From Nocardia brasiliensis NBRC 14402 (GTDB lineage Bacteria > Actinomycetota > Actinomycetes > Mycobacteriales > Mycobacteriaceae): a stretch of DNA of 64,000 bases. Made by a program: the position numbers and the translations under genes. Where the stretch lies: the NCBI RefSeq assembly GCF_000308475.2, contig NZ_BAFT02000057.1:186001-250000 (forward strand), in the 5' to 3' direction. Positions 16,098 through 24,494 of the stretch are shown here, in pieces. How positions within the stretch are numbered: the stretch's first letter is position 1; the number at the start of each line of letters is the position of its first letter. Under the pieces are notes generated by a model. That model was not told the DNA's origin. It searched no databases and saw only the letters and a program-made list of their open reading frames with translations.

Positions 16098-18884
16098 TCA
16101 GGTCGGGCCGAGGTGGTTGGCCAGGGCGGTGGCGGTGGTGGGGAATCGTTGGAGGAGGTCGGCTACCTCGTGGTTGGTTGCTGGTTGGGTGGACTGCCAG
16201 GTGTTTTCGATGCCGAGGAGGGCGGCTAGGGCGTCGCAGGTGGTGGGGTGGGTGGCGAGTAGGTCGTTGGCGGGGCTCCCGGCGGATGATGTCAGAGGTG
16301 TTGGGGTGGAGGGGGATTCGAGGGACCACGGTGCGGTGAAGTTGTCTACGGCGGGGAGGGCGCCGGGGAAGGTGCGGCCCGCTTCGCGGACCAGGCCGGG
16401 GATCAGTTCGCCTGCTTGATCTTTCAGGGTGGTGATGAGGTTCGGTAGCCAAGGCAGCAGTACCGCATCGGGGAGTGTGCCGAAGGCTTTCGACAGGAGT
16501 TCCACCACAAAGGGTCTCAGGGCGGGCGCGGGATCGATGGCCTGGACGAATCCGCTGACGTACTGCGGAACCGACGGCAGCATCAGCGGATTGGCCAGCA
16601 TCTCGTCGCACCGGGTGCGCAACTCGGCCATCGTGAGCAGGCCGAGTTGGAACCGCGCCGCCCACAGCAGGGCGACTTTGGCGGGCGCTTCCGGATGTGA
16701 TTGCAGGACTGCCAATTCCAGTTGGGTGTGGTCGCAGCCCAAGGACAGGGCCAGGTTTTCCATCCCGAACAGGAAGCCCAGCATCGCCGCGACTTGCGCC
16801 GGGCCGGTTTCCTCGGCGGCGAAGGCGGTGGGCAGCAGGGTGCAGTAGTGGGCGTAGCCGGCGGTCACGAAGCGTTCGCACCAGGCGGGCAGGCCGCCTT
16901 CGGTGGAGCGGAAGTAGTTGAGCAGCAAGCGGATACGGCGTAGTACGAGTGGTGCGTCGTCTACGGTGCGTTCGGCGGCGAGCAACTCGACCGCTCGGTT
17001 GCCCAACTCGTCGGCGAGGCGCACCGAGCGCAGGTACACCAGCGCGTCCTCGACCGCGGCGAGCGCGATCGCGGCGGTCGCGTCCGGTGCGGTGACGGCC
17101 CGGCGCAGGCGCTGCTCGAGCACCTGTTCGACGGTCACGCCCTCGTAGCCGAGTTCGACCAGCGAGCGCTGGTATTTACCGAGCCCGATATCCCAGCTCT
17201 CTTGGATCGAGGTCGCGCCGAGCCCGCGCGAACCCATGATGGGCCGCAGCGCGTCGTGCGGCAGCAGCTTGCGCAGCAACCACAGCAGGTCCGAGCAGGC
17301 CCGCAGGTCCGGTGCCGTCTGCAGATCCAGCAGCGCGCGTTGCAGCGTTCGTTTGGACAGGTCCAGGCCGAGCGGTTCTAGCCGGTCGAGTACGTCGCGG
17401 GCCAGCGGCGGCAGCGCCGCGTAGCCGACCTGGCCGATGCGGTCGCCGCCGAGCAGGATCTCGCACAGTCGCCGCACATCGCGTCGTCCCGGTACCCGGT
17501 CCTTCTCGATGCAGGTGACGGCCGCGTCCTGGAAGTCGTAGGGCGTCGGCCGGGCACGATTACGCAAGCCTGCCAACAGGATCGAGGTCTCGAAGACGGC
17601 GATGGCGTCGGCGGTGCTGGCCAGATACCCGTTGCGGCGGGCGAGCCGCACGATATCCACCGACCATTCCAGGAGCTCGGCCTCGTCCAGGGGATCGAGT
17701 ACCGGTGGTCGCGACAGAAAGCCGGAAAGCTGATCCGCCACTTCGGTTTCGGCCGCAGCGGGCAGCAGCGCCTTCTTGACACGCTTCTTCGTGCCGGGCT
17801 GGCCTTCCAGCTGGAACGACTGCAACGCCCCGCGCCGCAAGCCTTTCGCCCAGGTGGCCGCCGCGATCGACACGGCACCACCGGCCAGCCCGAACTGCGC
17901 CTCGATGGCGGAATGGCTGGATGGGATCAGCCCGTAGTGCCACGTGGTGGCCGAGCGCGGCGAGATCTCGAATGAGGTCGCCGGTGCGGCCAGGCCGAAT
18001 TCCTCGACCGGGCTGGCCGCATGGGCCGCGCCGCACACGTGCAGCGCCTGACTCGGATCGATGTTGTTGGCGGCCAGGTGTTCCCGCATCCGCGTCCACA
18101 TGTACCGCTCGCGGTTCTCGTCCTCGGCGGTGCTGCCGCGGCGCAGCCGCCGGAACAGGCTGCCGATCATGACCATGACCTGCCGGTAGGTGTCGTAGTC
18201 GGCGTCCGCGAGCGGCTGTTCGACGTACTGGTCCCACCACTCGGACCAGTGCCGGACCTTGCCGTGGTGCAGCAGGTGTTCTTCCAACTCGGCGAAACGG
18301 GGCCGCAGGTCGCCGATTTCGATGCCGACCGCCGAGCCGTGCAGGCCGTCTTCTTCGGGCTGCTCGCCATCGGCCGGTGCCGGCTCGTCGTCGGGCGCCC
18401 ACTGGAAGACGTGATCGGTAGACCGGTCCACGAGCACCAGTTCGACGTCCGGCGTTTCGAGTGCGTAAGCGATGGCCTGATATTCGGCCGACGATTCGGT
18501 GATCGGCGCGACCACCGACAGCGGCGCCCATTCCACCGGGAAACCCGCGGTGTCGGTCGCGAAGGCCTGCAGTGCCACCGGCAGCCGACAGTTACGCAGC
18601 TCGTCCAGCAGCGGCCGCAGATCTTCGCACAGCTCCAGATAGATGACGCGAGGCTGCTTTTCGCGCAGCCGCCGCACCATGGCCAGGCCCGAAGCAGGGG
18701 AGTGGTGGCAGACCGGGAAGATCTCCAGGCGCTCGGACAGCGCCCGGTCGACATCGTCGATCATGCCCGCCAGGATGTCGCCCGCCGCCCCGGGCGCACC
18801 GGCGAACGCGACGGCCGCGTCCGCCAGCTGCTCCCGCAGTGCCGCAAAGGTATTCGGCGCGGGCCGGGTGCCGGTGGCGGTCAC
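16098..18884 (-). CDS. DUF5682-like large protein of a MoxR-VWA operon
   Basis: A 928-aa cytosolic protein that I match to the DUF5682 family. An N-terminal domain carries FPVCHHSPASGLAMVRRLRE (His60-His61) and IYLELCEDLRPLL, the conserved HHSP and acidic motifs. A long alpha-helical C-terminal half (about residues 400-928) shows no recognisable catalytic site. The catalytic family relationship is uncertain; the HH motif recalls TraB/EreA-like folds. The start overlaps the stop of the AAA+ gene (ATGA, 18881-18884), so translation is coupled. It is the last gene of the operon and ends 13 bp before an inverted-repeat terminator. Confidence 0.75.
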   Translation of the reverse strand: MTATGTRPAPNTFAALREQLADAAVAFAGAPGAAGDILAGMIDDVDRALSERLEIFPVCHHSPASGLAMVRRLREKQPRVIYLELCEDLRPLLDELRNCRLPVALQAFATDTAGFPVEWAPLSVVAPITESSAEYQAIAYALETPDVELVLVDRSTDHVFQWAPDDEPAPADGEQPEEDGLHGSAVGIEIGDLRPRFAELEEHLLHHGKVRHWSEWWDQYVEQPLADADYDTYRQVMVMIGSLFRRLRRGSTAEDENRERYMWTRMREHLAANNIDPSQALHVCGAAHAASPVEEFGLAAPATSFEISPRSATTWHYGLIPSSHSAIEAQFGLAGGAVSIAAATWAKGLRRGALQSFQLEGQPGTKKRVKKALLPAAAETEVADQLSGFLSRPPVLDPLDEAELLEWSVDIVRLARRNGYLASTADAIAVFETSILLAGLRNRARPTPYDFQDAAVTCIEKDRVPGRRDVRRLCEILLGGDRIGQVGYAALPPLARDVLDRLEPLGLDLSKRTLQRALLDLQTAPDLRACSDLLWLLRKLLPHDALRPIMGSRGLGATSIQESWDIGLGKYQRSLVELGYEGVTVEQVLEQRLRRAVTAPDATAAIALAAVEDALVYLRSVRLADELGNRAVELLAAERTVDDAPLVLRRIRLLLNYFRSTEGGLPAWCERFVTAGYAHYCTLLPTAFAAEETGPAQVAAMLGFLFGMENLALSLGCDHTQLELAVLQSHPEAPAKVALLWAARFQLGLLTMAELRTRCDEMLANPLMLPSVPQYVSGFVQAIDPAPALRPFVVELLSKAFGTLPDAVLLPWLPNLITTLKDQAGELIPGLVREAGRTFPGALPAVDNFTAPWSLESPSTPTPLTSSAGSPANDLLATHPTTCDALAALLGIENTWQSTQPATNHEVADLLQRFPTTATALANHLGPT

Positions 18885-19999
18885 GAGAGCCTCGCGATCG
18901 CCGCCCGGCCGCCTTCCAGGAACTCGCCCCAGGCCGCGTTCCCCTTCTTGTCCTTGCTGCGCGGCTCGACCACGCCGTGCAAGTACTTGTTGAGAATGGC
19001 GAGGTCCTCGGGCGTGCGGCGAGCCAGCGAGCCGACGAGCGAGCCGGCCAGGGTTTCGGCGCGCAATTCCTTCGCTCCGAAGAACTGACTGTGCAGGATG
19101 GCGTCCTCGAGCACGCCGATCTGCTCGGCGGTCGACAGCGCCGACTCCAGCTTGTCGTCGTCGCTGGTGGCGGCGGCCGCGGCGGCGCGCAGATCGGCGA
19201 AGCTCTCCAGCAGGATGTCCAGCAGTGTGGGCGGCAGATCCAGTTCGATGGAGTGCCGGCGCAGCAGTTCGGTGGTGCGGAAGCGCACGATCTCCGCCTC
19301 GCTCTTCTTGTTGGACACCACCGGAATTCGCACGAAGTTGAAGCGGCGCTTGAGCGCCGACGAGAGGTCGTTCACGCCGCGGTCGCGGCTGTTGGCCGTG
19401 GCGATGATCGAGAAGCCCGGCTGCGCGAACACCACATTGTCGTCGTCGAGTTCGGGAATCGAGACGTACTTCTCCGACAGGATGGAGATCAGCGCATCCT
19501 GCACATCACTGGTGGAGCGGGTGAGCTCCTCGAAGCGACCGATCACGCCCTGCTCCATGGCGGTCATGATCGGGGACGGGATCATCGATTCCCGGGACTG
19601 GCCCTTGGCGATGACCATGGAGATGTTCCACGAGTACTTGATGTGGTCCTCGGTGGTGCCGGCGGTGCCCTGCACTACCAGGGTGGAATTGCGGCTGATC
19701 GCGGCGGCCAGCAGTTCGGCCAGCCAGCTCTTGCCGGTACCCGGATCGCCGATGAGCAGCAGGCCCCGGTCCGAGGCCAGGGTGACGATGCTGCGCTCGA
19801 CGAAACTGCGGTCGCCGAACCATTTCTGGGCCACCTCGCGGTCCAGCCCGTCGGCGCGTTCGGATCCGAGAATGAACAGCCGCACCATTTTCGGGCTCAA
19901 CCGCCACGCGAACGGCTTGGGGCCATCATCGATGGACTCCAGCCAATCCAGTTCCTCGGCGTACTTGACCTCGGCGGGGGCGCGCAAAACGTCGTTCAT
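18881..19999 (-). CDS. MoxR-type AAA+ ATPase
   Basis: A 372-aa AAA+ ATPase. Walker A is GDPGTGKSW at residues 84-92; sensor 1 is IIATANSRD (about 198-206); the arginine-finger region is SALKRRFNFVRIP. The Walker B position reads GVIGRFEEL, with Glu-Glu where most members have Asp-Glu. MoxR ATPases work with VWA proteins to remodel or load metal into targets. The start is fixed at the ATG complementary to 19997-19999; the open frame continues upstream through the VWA gene only because that region is antisense-free in this frame. Fourteen bases separate it from the VWA stop. Confidence 0.92.
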   Translation of the reverse strand: MNDVLRAPAEVKYAEELDWLESIDDGPKPFAWRLSPKMVRLFILGSERADGLDREVAQKWFGDRSFVERSIVTLASDRGLLLIGDPGTGKSWLAELLAAAISRNSTLVVQGTAGTTEDHIKYSWNISMVIAKGQSRESMIPSPIMTAMEQGVIGRFEELTRSTSDVQDALISILSEKYVSIPELDDDNVVFAQPGFSIIATANSRDRGVNDLSSALKRRFNFVRIPVVSNKKSEAEIVRFRTTELLRRHSIELDLPPTLLDILLESFADLRAAAAAATSDDDKLESALSTAEQIGVLEDAILHSQFFGAKELRAETLAGSLVGSLARRTPEDLAILNKYLHGVVEPRSKDKKGNAAWGEFLEGGRAAIARLS

Positions 20000-20013
20000 G
20001 ATGGCTGGGTCTC

Positions 20014-21339
20014 CTAGTCGAGAAAGTTCTTGAGTTCGTGCACGAGCTTCTGGATGCGTCCGGAAATCACCGGGGTGCCGAGGTTTTTGAACCGTTCGCG
20101 GAACCACGGGTTGACGCTCTGATGGCCGGAGCTGTTCACCGACCCGACGGGGATGAGCTTCACCCCGGAGCGGTGAACCGCCTCCATCGATTCGAACAGC
20201 GGCTGCGAGCGGTCGAACTCGTAGAAGTCCGAAATCCACACCAGCACGGTATTTTTCGGGTCCGTGATCTTGGGCTCGGCCATCGCCATGGCGACCGGCC
20301 CGTCGTTGCCGCCGCCGAGATTGGTGCGCAACAGCACCTCGAACGGATCGTGCACCCAGGGGGTGAGATCCAATGCGCGCGTGTCGTAGGCGATGAGATG
20401 CACATCCACCTTCGGCAGGCCCGCGAAGATCGACGCCAGAATGGTGCAGTTCACCATGGAGTCGACCATGGAACCGGACTGGTCCACCACCACGATCATG
20501 CGGGCGGGGACGGTGCGCTTGGCGGTCTGGCGGTAGTAGAGCCGGTCGACGTAGAGGCGCTCGTCCTGCGGATTCCAGTTGGGCAGGTTCTTCCAGATGG
20601 TCCGGTCCACGTCGAGGTTGCGCAGGATGCGCTTGGGCGCGACCGTGCGGTCGACGGTACCCACGCTGGTCTGCTGCACCTGGGTGCGCAGCACTTCGGC
20701 GACCTCGTCGATGTAGCGGCGGATCAGGCGTTTGGCGTTGGCCAGCGCGACACCGGACAGATTGTGCTTGTCGCGCAACAGCTGTTCGATGAGCGACATG
20801 CTCGGCGTGAGCTGCGCGGCCAGGTGCGGGTCGGCCAGCACCTCGCGCAACCGCATGCGCGACACCATTTCGCCCTCCAGACCGGTGAGCACCCCGTGCA
20901 CGGCACCGGCCTGCTCCTCGCCCAGGCAGCGGCGCAGCCAACCGGCATCGGACTGCCAGCCGGCCAGCTGGGTGGCGCTGACCTGACCGGACCCGGTGGC
21001 GAACACGTTCAGCAGCAGCTTGGAAACCAGTGCCGCAGTGCGGACATCGGCCGCGCCGATGGGCGGTGGGTCGTCGGATGCGGCCGAATCCACCGCCGTG
21101 TCGTCCTCGGCGGTGGCGAAGTCGAGGCGTTCGAACTCCGTCTTCATGTCCGGATAGCGTTGCACCACATTGTCGATGGAGATACCGGGGTCGAGCACCG
21201 CCAGCGGCAGTCCCAGATCGTCGACGATGCCCGCGCTCGCCTGTTCGAGCGTCGGCTGCTGCTCGCCACTGAAGACGCCGGCCAGCAAGCGCCAGTACAG
21301 GATCTGGCGCCGGGTCTCATGATTCGGTTCACTGGTCAT
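20014..21339 (-). CDS. VWA-domain protein (CoxE-like partner of MoxR)
   Basis: A 441-aa protein with a helical N-terminal half and a C-terminal von Willebrand A domain. The MIDAS metal site is D286-Q-S288-G-S290 (VVVDQSGSM), with the later acidic loop VWISDFYEFDRSQP. Partners of MoxR ATPases in this family bind Mg2+ and hand the AAA+ ring its substrate. The start ATG (complement of 21337-21339) overlaps the upstream gene's stop. A longer frame upstream (to 21441) reads into that gene and is rejected. Confidence 0.92.
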   Translation of the reverse strand: MTSEPNHETRRQILYWRLLAGVFSGEQQPTLEQASAGIVDDLGLPLAVLDPGISIDNVVQRYPDMKTEFERLDFATAEDDTAVDSAASDDPPPIGAADVRTAALVSKLLLNVFATGSGQVSATQLAGWQSDAGWLRRCLGEEQAGAVHGVLTGLEGEMVSRMRLREVLADPHLAAQLTPSMSLIEQLLRDKHNLSGVALANAKRLIRRYIDEVAEVLRTQVQQTSVGTVDRTVAPKRILRNLDVDRTIWKNLPNWNPQDERLYVDRLYYRQTAKRTVPARMIVVVDQSGSMVDSMVNCTILASIFAGLPKVDVHLIAYDTRALDLTPWVHDPFEVLLRTNLGGGNDGPVAMAMAEPKITDPKNTVLVWISDFYEFDRSQPLFESMEAVHRSGVKLIPVGSVNSSGHQSVNPWFRERFKNLGTPVISGRIQKLVHELKNFLD

Positions 21340-22712
21340 CGGCGCAGCAGCCGTCCCGCGCGCTCGCGCAATACCGCGACGGCGTCGCCCGATTTGGCTT
21401 GCGCCTTGGCAACTTTCGGGTCGGTCGGGCCGAGTGCCCAATCACCATTGTGGAAGGCGGTGAGCGCGCTCTTGACTTTGCGTCGGATCGCCAGTGGACG
21501 GACCGACCAGCCGTCGGCGTCCCAGCGCAGCAATCCGATCATGGTGCTGGAGGCGGTGACCCCTGCCGACGTGAGCGGCCCGGCGGACGGCAGCGCGTCC
21601 AGTTCGACCCGAATCCGCTGATCACCCAATTCCATTGCACCATCGCGGAATCGGTAACCCTCGAAGAAGACCGGTTCGGCGATGTGTACCGGATCGCGAT
21701 CCAGCGGCGCGACGGCCGGGGCGTGTGCCTGCGGCAACTGCACGGCGGCGGTGGCGAACGGATCGGCGGACGCACCGGCCTTGGCGCGGTCGTCGTCCCA
21801 CAGCAGGTCGCCGGTCGCAGTCAGCGGCATGTCGGTAAGTTCCAACGCGCGCTGTTCCGCCAGCGCGGTGCACAACTGCGTGTGCGCACCCAGTAGTTGC
21901 CAAACCGCCGGTCCCACAATGGTGTCCACCTTGGCCGCGGCCACCGAGGCCCGCACCCGGCGCGAGGGTGCATCGGCGAGCTCCAGCACACCGTACAGCT
22001 GGATCTGCACCACGGTGCCGTGCTCGTGCACGTCGACGCCCAGCGGTAGCAGGCGTCCCGAAATCGACTCGTTTACAACGGATTCCGCACTACGCCGGGA
22101 CAACAGCAGTGCGCGCGTCCACAGATCGGCCCAACGTCGCGCGGGTATCCGGTCCATGGTGGCGATCGGCGCGGACGCCCCCAGCTCCGCGGTGAAGCCG
22201 TCCAGCAGAACCGCCAGCCGCCGCAGCGTGGGCTCGGCCAGCAGCGCCGCCACCGTGTGGTCCGCGGCTGCGACCAAATCGTGGTCCACGCCGCGCCATC
22301 CGGCGATCGCCAGTTCACCGAGCCAGGCGCGCGAACCCTCCGCGAGCGGGTTCGCTGCGACGGTATCGGCCGCACCTGTCCACTCGAAACGGTTGCGGCC
22401 CAATGCCGTATCGGCCTGCTCGACGAGGGCATCGTGCACCGCGCCGAGCAGGGCGGCACGGGCGGCGGCGAGTGCCGTCAGCTCCTCCGGGCCCAGTGCT
22501 CCCGTGCTCACTTTCGCCACCGCCGCGGCTACCGCCTCGGCGAGTGGCGAGCCCGCCACTGCGGTGGCGAGGGCTGCCAGGGCCGCGCTCTGCGGCTCGG
22601 AAACCCGAGCGAAGCCGTTGACCAGCGCGGTATCGAAACCGTGCACCGCGTCCATGGCGGCCGCGACGCCGGTGGGCGCCTCCGCCAGGGCCGCGAGTTG
22701 TACCGGCTGCAT
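21336..22712 (-). CDS. Unrecognised 458-aa component of the SWIM/MoxR/VWA operon
   Basis: I do not recognise this protein. It is 458 aa, Ala/Leu-rich and mostly helical in the first 250 residues (for example AALATAVAGSPLAEAVAAAV). A beta-rich C-terminal part follows, with the blocks PLGVDVHEHGTVVQIQLYGV and LRWDADGWSVRPLAIRRKV. There is no signal peptide, membrane helix or classical catalytic motif. Translational coupling is tight on both sides: the start overlaps the SWIM gene's stop (TGATG at 22710-22714) and the stop overlaps the VWA start (21336-21339). It is therefore likely made in step with SWIM and VWA as part of one machine, perhaps as a scaffold or substrate-recognition subunit (inference). 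Confidence 0.7.
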   Translation of the reverse strand: MQPVQLAALAEAPTGVAAAMDAVHGFDTALVNGFARVSEPQSAALAALATAVAGSPLAEAVAAAVAKVSTGALGPEELTALAAARAALLGAVHDALVEQADTALGRNRFEWTGAADTVAANPLAEGSRAWLGELAIAGWRGVDHDLVAAADHTVAALLAEPTLRRLAVLLDGFTAELGASAPIATMDRIPARRWADLWTRALLLSRRSAESVVNESISGRLLPLGVDVHEHGTVVQIQLYGVLELADAPSRRVRASVAAAKVDTIVGPAVWQLLGAHTQLCTALAEQRALELTDMPLTATGDLLWDDDRAKAGASADPFATAAVQLPQAHAPAVAPLDRDPVHIAEPVFFEGYRFRDGAMELGDQRIRVELDALPSAGPLTSAGVTASSTMIGLLRWDADGWSVRPLAIRRKVKSALTAFHNGDWALGPTDPKVAKAQAKSGDAVAVLRERAGRLLRR

Positions 22713-23220
22713 CAGCGACCCACCCCCGCCGGGAACCAGTGCAACTCCGGGATCGGCGTCGTGCTGCCCGGCAGCTCGAGATAGGTCAGGTGCCGCAGGA
22801 ATCTGCTGAACACCGCGGCCGCCGGCGCCGGATCCCGAGTTCCGTTGAGACAGTTGACGAGTCGCTCGCCCTCCGGGACTTCCACGCGCAGGAAACGAGC
22901 TACCCGATCCTGTCCGTATTGGAGCACCGCTTCATCGATGAGCGAATCCAGATGCTTGCAGGTCCACCCCTGGTTCAACCCCCGCACGGCCGGTTGTTGT
23001 TGGTGCTGCAGCTCAGCCCGTGCGTCCCCGCGGTCACCGAGGCCACGTACACCCGTGAAATATCGGAGCCGCTCGACACCACGCCCTGCAGGCGTCCGTC
23101 GGCCAGCTCCACGAACGGCACCTTGTTCAGCTTGCGCGGTGCGACAGCGGGCAGAACCCGCACGACAGAAGCGTTTTCCCAAGCCGGTTCCTCCGGCGTG
23201 GCACTCGGATTCGAGGCCAT
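22712..23220 (-). pseudogene. SWIM zinc-finger protein, frame broken by one base
   Basis: First gene of the operon. From the ATG at 23220, behind a strong GGGAGGGAGA site, the frame reads MASNPSATPEEPAWENASVV through SRVYVASVTAGTHGLSCSTN and NNRPCGG, then stops. Adding one G in the five-base run at 22979-22983 (C on the plus strand) restores LNQGWTCKHLDSLIDEAVLQ and a full C-terminus ending at 22712. The joined sequence has the SWIM pattern: Cys in LSC and RPC, then CKH. In bacteria SWIM proteins often sit beside MoxR/VWA genes. Either the gene is inactivated in this strain or the base is missing from the assembly. Confidence 0.7.
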
Positions 23221-23313
23221 CGTTCTCCCTCCCGGTCGATCACGATGCGCCCAAGGTATGTGACGGCACCGACAAGTACCGCACCGGCCGCCGATGCACG
23301 GCGCTGGAGACGG

Positions 23314-23580
23314 TCAGTCGGTGCCTGTAATGGTCGCGGCGCCTGCGGATTTCGCCCGCGCGGCCGTGGTCGAGAGGCGGCCGAGCTGTCGTTGTTCCGC
23401 CGCGCTGAGGTGTGCGATGGGGGACCGGGTGGGCATCGCGGTGCCGATCAGCTGGCGGACCTCACGGCCGCGTTCGGCCAGCCGCACGATCTTGGCGCGT
23501 CGGGTGGCCGGGTGGATCTCGCGGGTGATCAATTCCTTCTCCTGGAGGCGGTCGGCCCGGAAGGTCACCGTGGACCCCTT
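23314..23580 (-). pseudogene. MarR-family regulator, C-terminal remnant
   Basis: Minus-strand frame reading KGSTVTFRADRLQEKELITR and then REIHPATRRAKIVRLAERGR, the recognition helix, wing and final helix of a MarR repressor. The N-terminal dimerisation helices and first part of the helix-turn-helix are absent. To the right of about 23580 this frame turns into unrelated sequence, and a plus-strand membrane-protein frame begins. It is truncated and cannot bind DNA on its own. Confidence 0.7.
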
Positions 23581-24005
23581 CTGCTGCGCTTCGTGCGGAC
23601 CAGCCGGGTCTTCGTCGGCGTGGGTCTGGTGTGGCTGGTCAGTGTCGGCGTCTCGATGTTCTTCCTCTGGCACGTGGCCATCCCGATGACGGGAATGACC
23701 GCGTTGGGCGGTCTGGCCTTCGGTTCGGTGTTGACGCTGCCCTCCTGGCGGACCGCCTGCTCACGCCGAGACTCGGCATGGTCGGTGGGCTGCTGGTGTT
23801 CCCGCTGGTGCGCGCGGTGTGCGAGTTCCTGCTGGGGGTTTTCGGTCCGTTCGGCGCGGCGTACGGACTCCTCGCCGATACGCAGATCGCCGATCCTGGC
23901 TTGTTGCAGATGATCTCGCTGACGGGGCCGTGCGTCGTCGGCTTCTTGGCCGGTGCCCTCACCGCCGTGGTGAACTACGTGTGGGAACGCGCTCGACGAG
24001 CTGAG
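23581..24005 (+). pseudogene. Small membrane protein remnant, 5'-truncated and frameshifted
   Basis: Two adjacent frames encode consecutive hydrophobic segments. First is VFVGVGLVWLVSVGVSMFFL and then AIPMTGMTALGGLAFGSVLT (to about 23735). After a shift that needs one extra base come LGMVGGLLVFPLVRAVCEFL and PCVVGFLAGALTAVVNYVWE. Together they suggest a membrane protein with about four helices. No start codon with a ribosome site precedes the first segment, which begins exactly where the MarR remnant ends. The second frame runs on, without a stop, into the next gene. Family not recognised. Confidence 0.5.
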
Positions 24006-24074
24006 CGGCCGCATGGCCGGAATCGTCATGTTTGCGTCCTGGTGCCGCCGCCGTCCCCGGTGGACTCTGGCGAT

Positions 24075-24455
24075 ATGAAGAAACTGGTTGGACCGCTGTC
24101 CACGGTGCTCGGCGTAACCCGGATCCTGCTCGGCCTCGGATACATGTTCAATCCGAAAATGCTCAATATCGCCACCTTCGGTCCGGACGGCGATACCCCG
24201 GAATTGCGTATCACCAACAAAATGCTCGGCGTCCGGGAAATCATCATGGGATCGGTGACGTTGTCGGCGGTCAGGTCCGGCTCGCCTGTGCTGTCGAAGA
24301 GCCTGCTGGCCAGCGCGGCCGCGGACGCGTGGGACGGCTTCGGCGCACTGACCACCTCCGGCGCATCCCGGCAGGCGAAGCTCTCGGTCGGGTTCGTGGC
24401 GCTGACCGCCTCGGCGCTGGAGGCAACCGCAGGCTCTTTGGCCGCCAAACGGTAG
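24075..24455 (+). CDS. Small membrane protein, DUF4267-like
   Basis: A 126-aa protein starting MKKLVGPLSTVLGVTRILLG with further hydrophobic helices (REIIMGSVTLSAV, LSVGFVALTASALEATAGSL). The layout, an N-terminal helix with an ILLGLGYMFNP motif and then a KMLGVREIIMG block, resembles small DUF4267-type membrane proteins, but the assignment is by pattern only. The ATG at 24075 is used; the frame is open upstream because it merges with the preceding remnant. It is followed 39 bp later by the HSL-type esterase, so the two may be cotranscribed. Confidence 0.65.
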   Translation: MKKLVGPLSTVLGVTRILLGLGYMFNPKMLNIATFGPDGDTPELRITNKMLGVREIIMGSVTLSAVRSGSPVLSKSLLASAAADAWDGFGALTTSGASRQAKLSVGFVALTASALEATAGSLAAKR

Positions 24456-24494
24456 ATCCGGTGACCTTCGACATATCGAGGAAACGGCATCCGA

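Noticed and set aside
22970..22990. Programmed -1 frameshift in the SWIM gene
   Set aside because: The sequence C GGG GGT does not fit an X XXY YYZ slippery site well, and no downstream structure was evident; a missing base is simpler.
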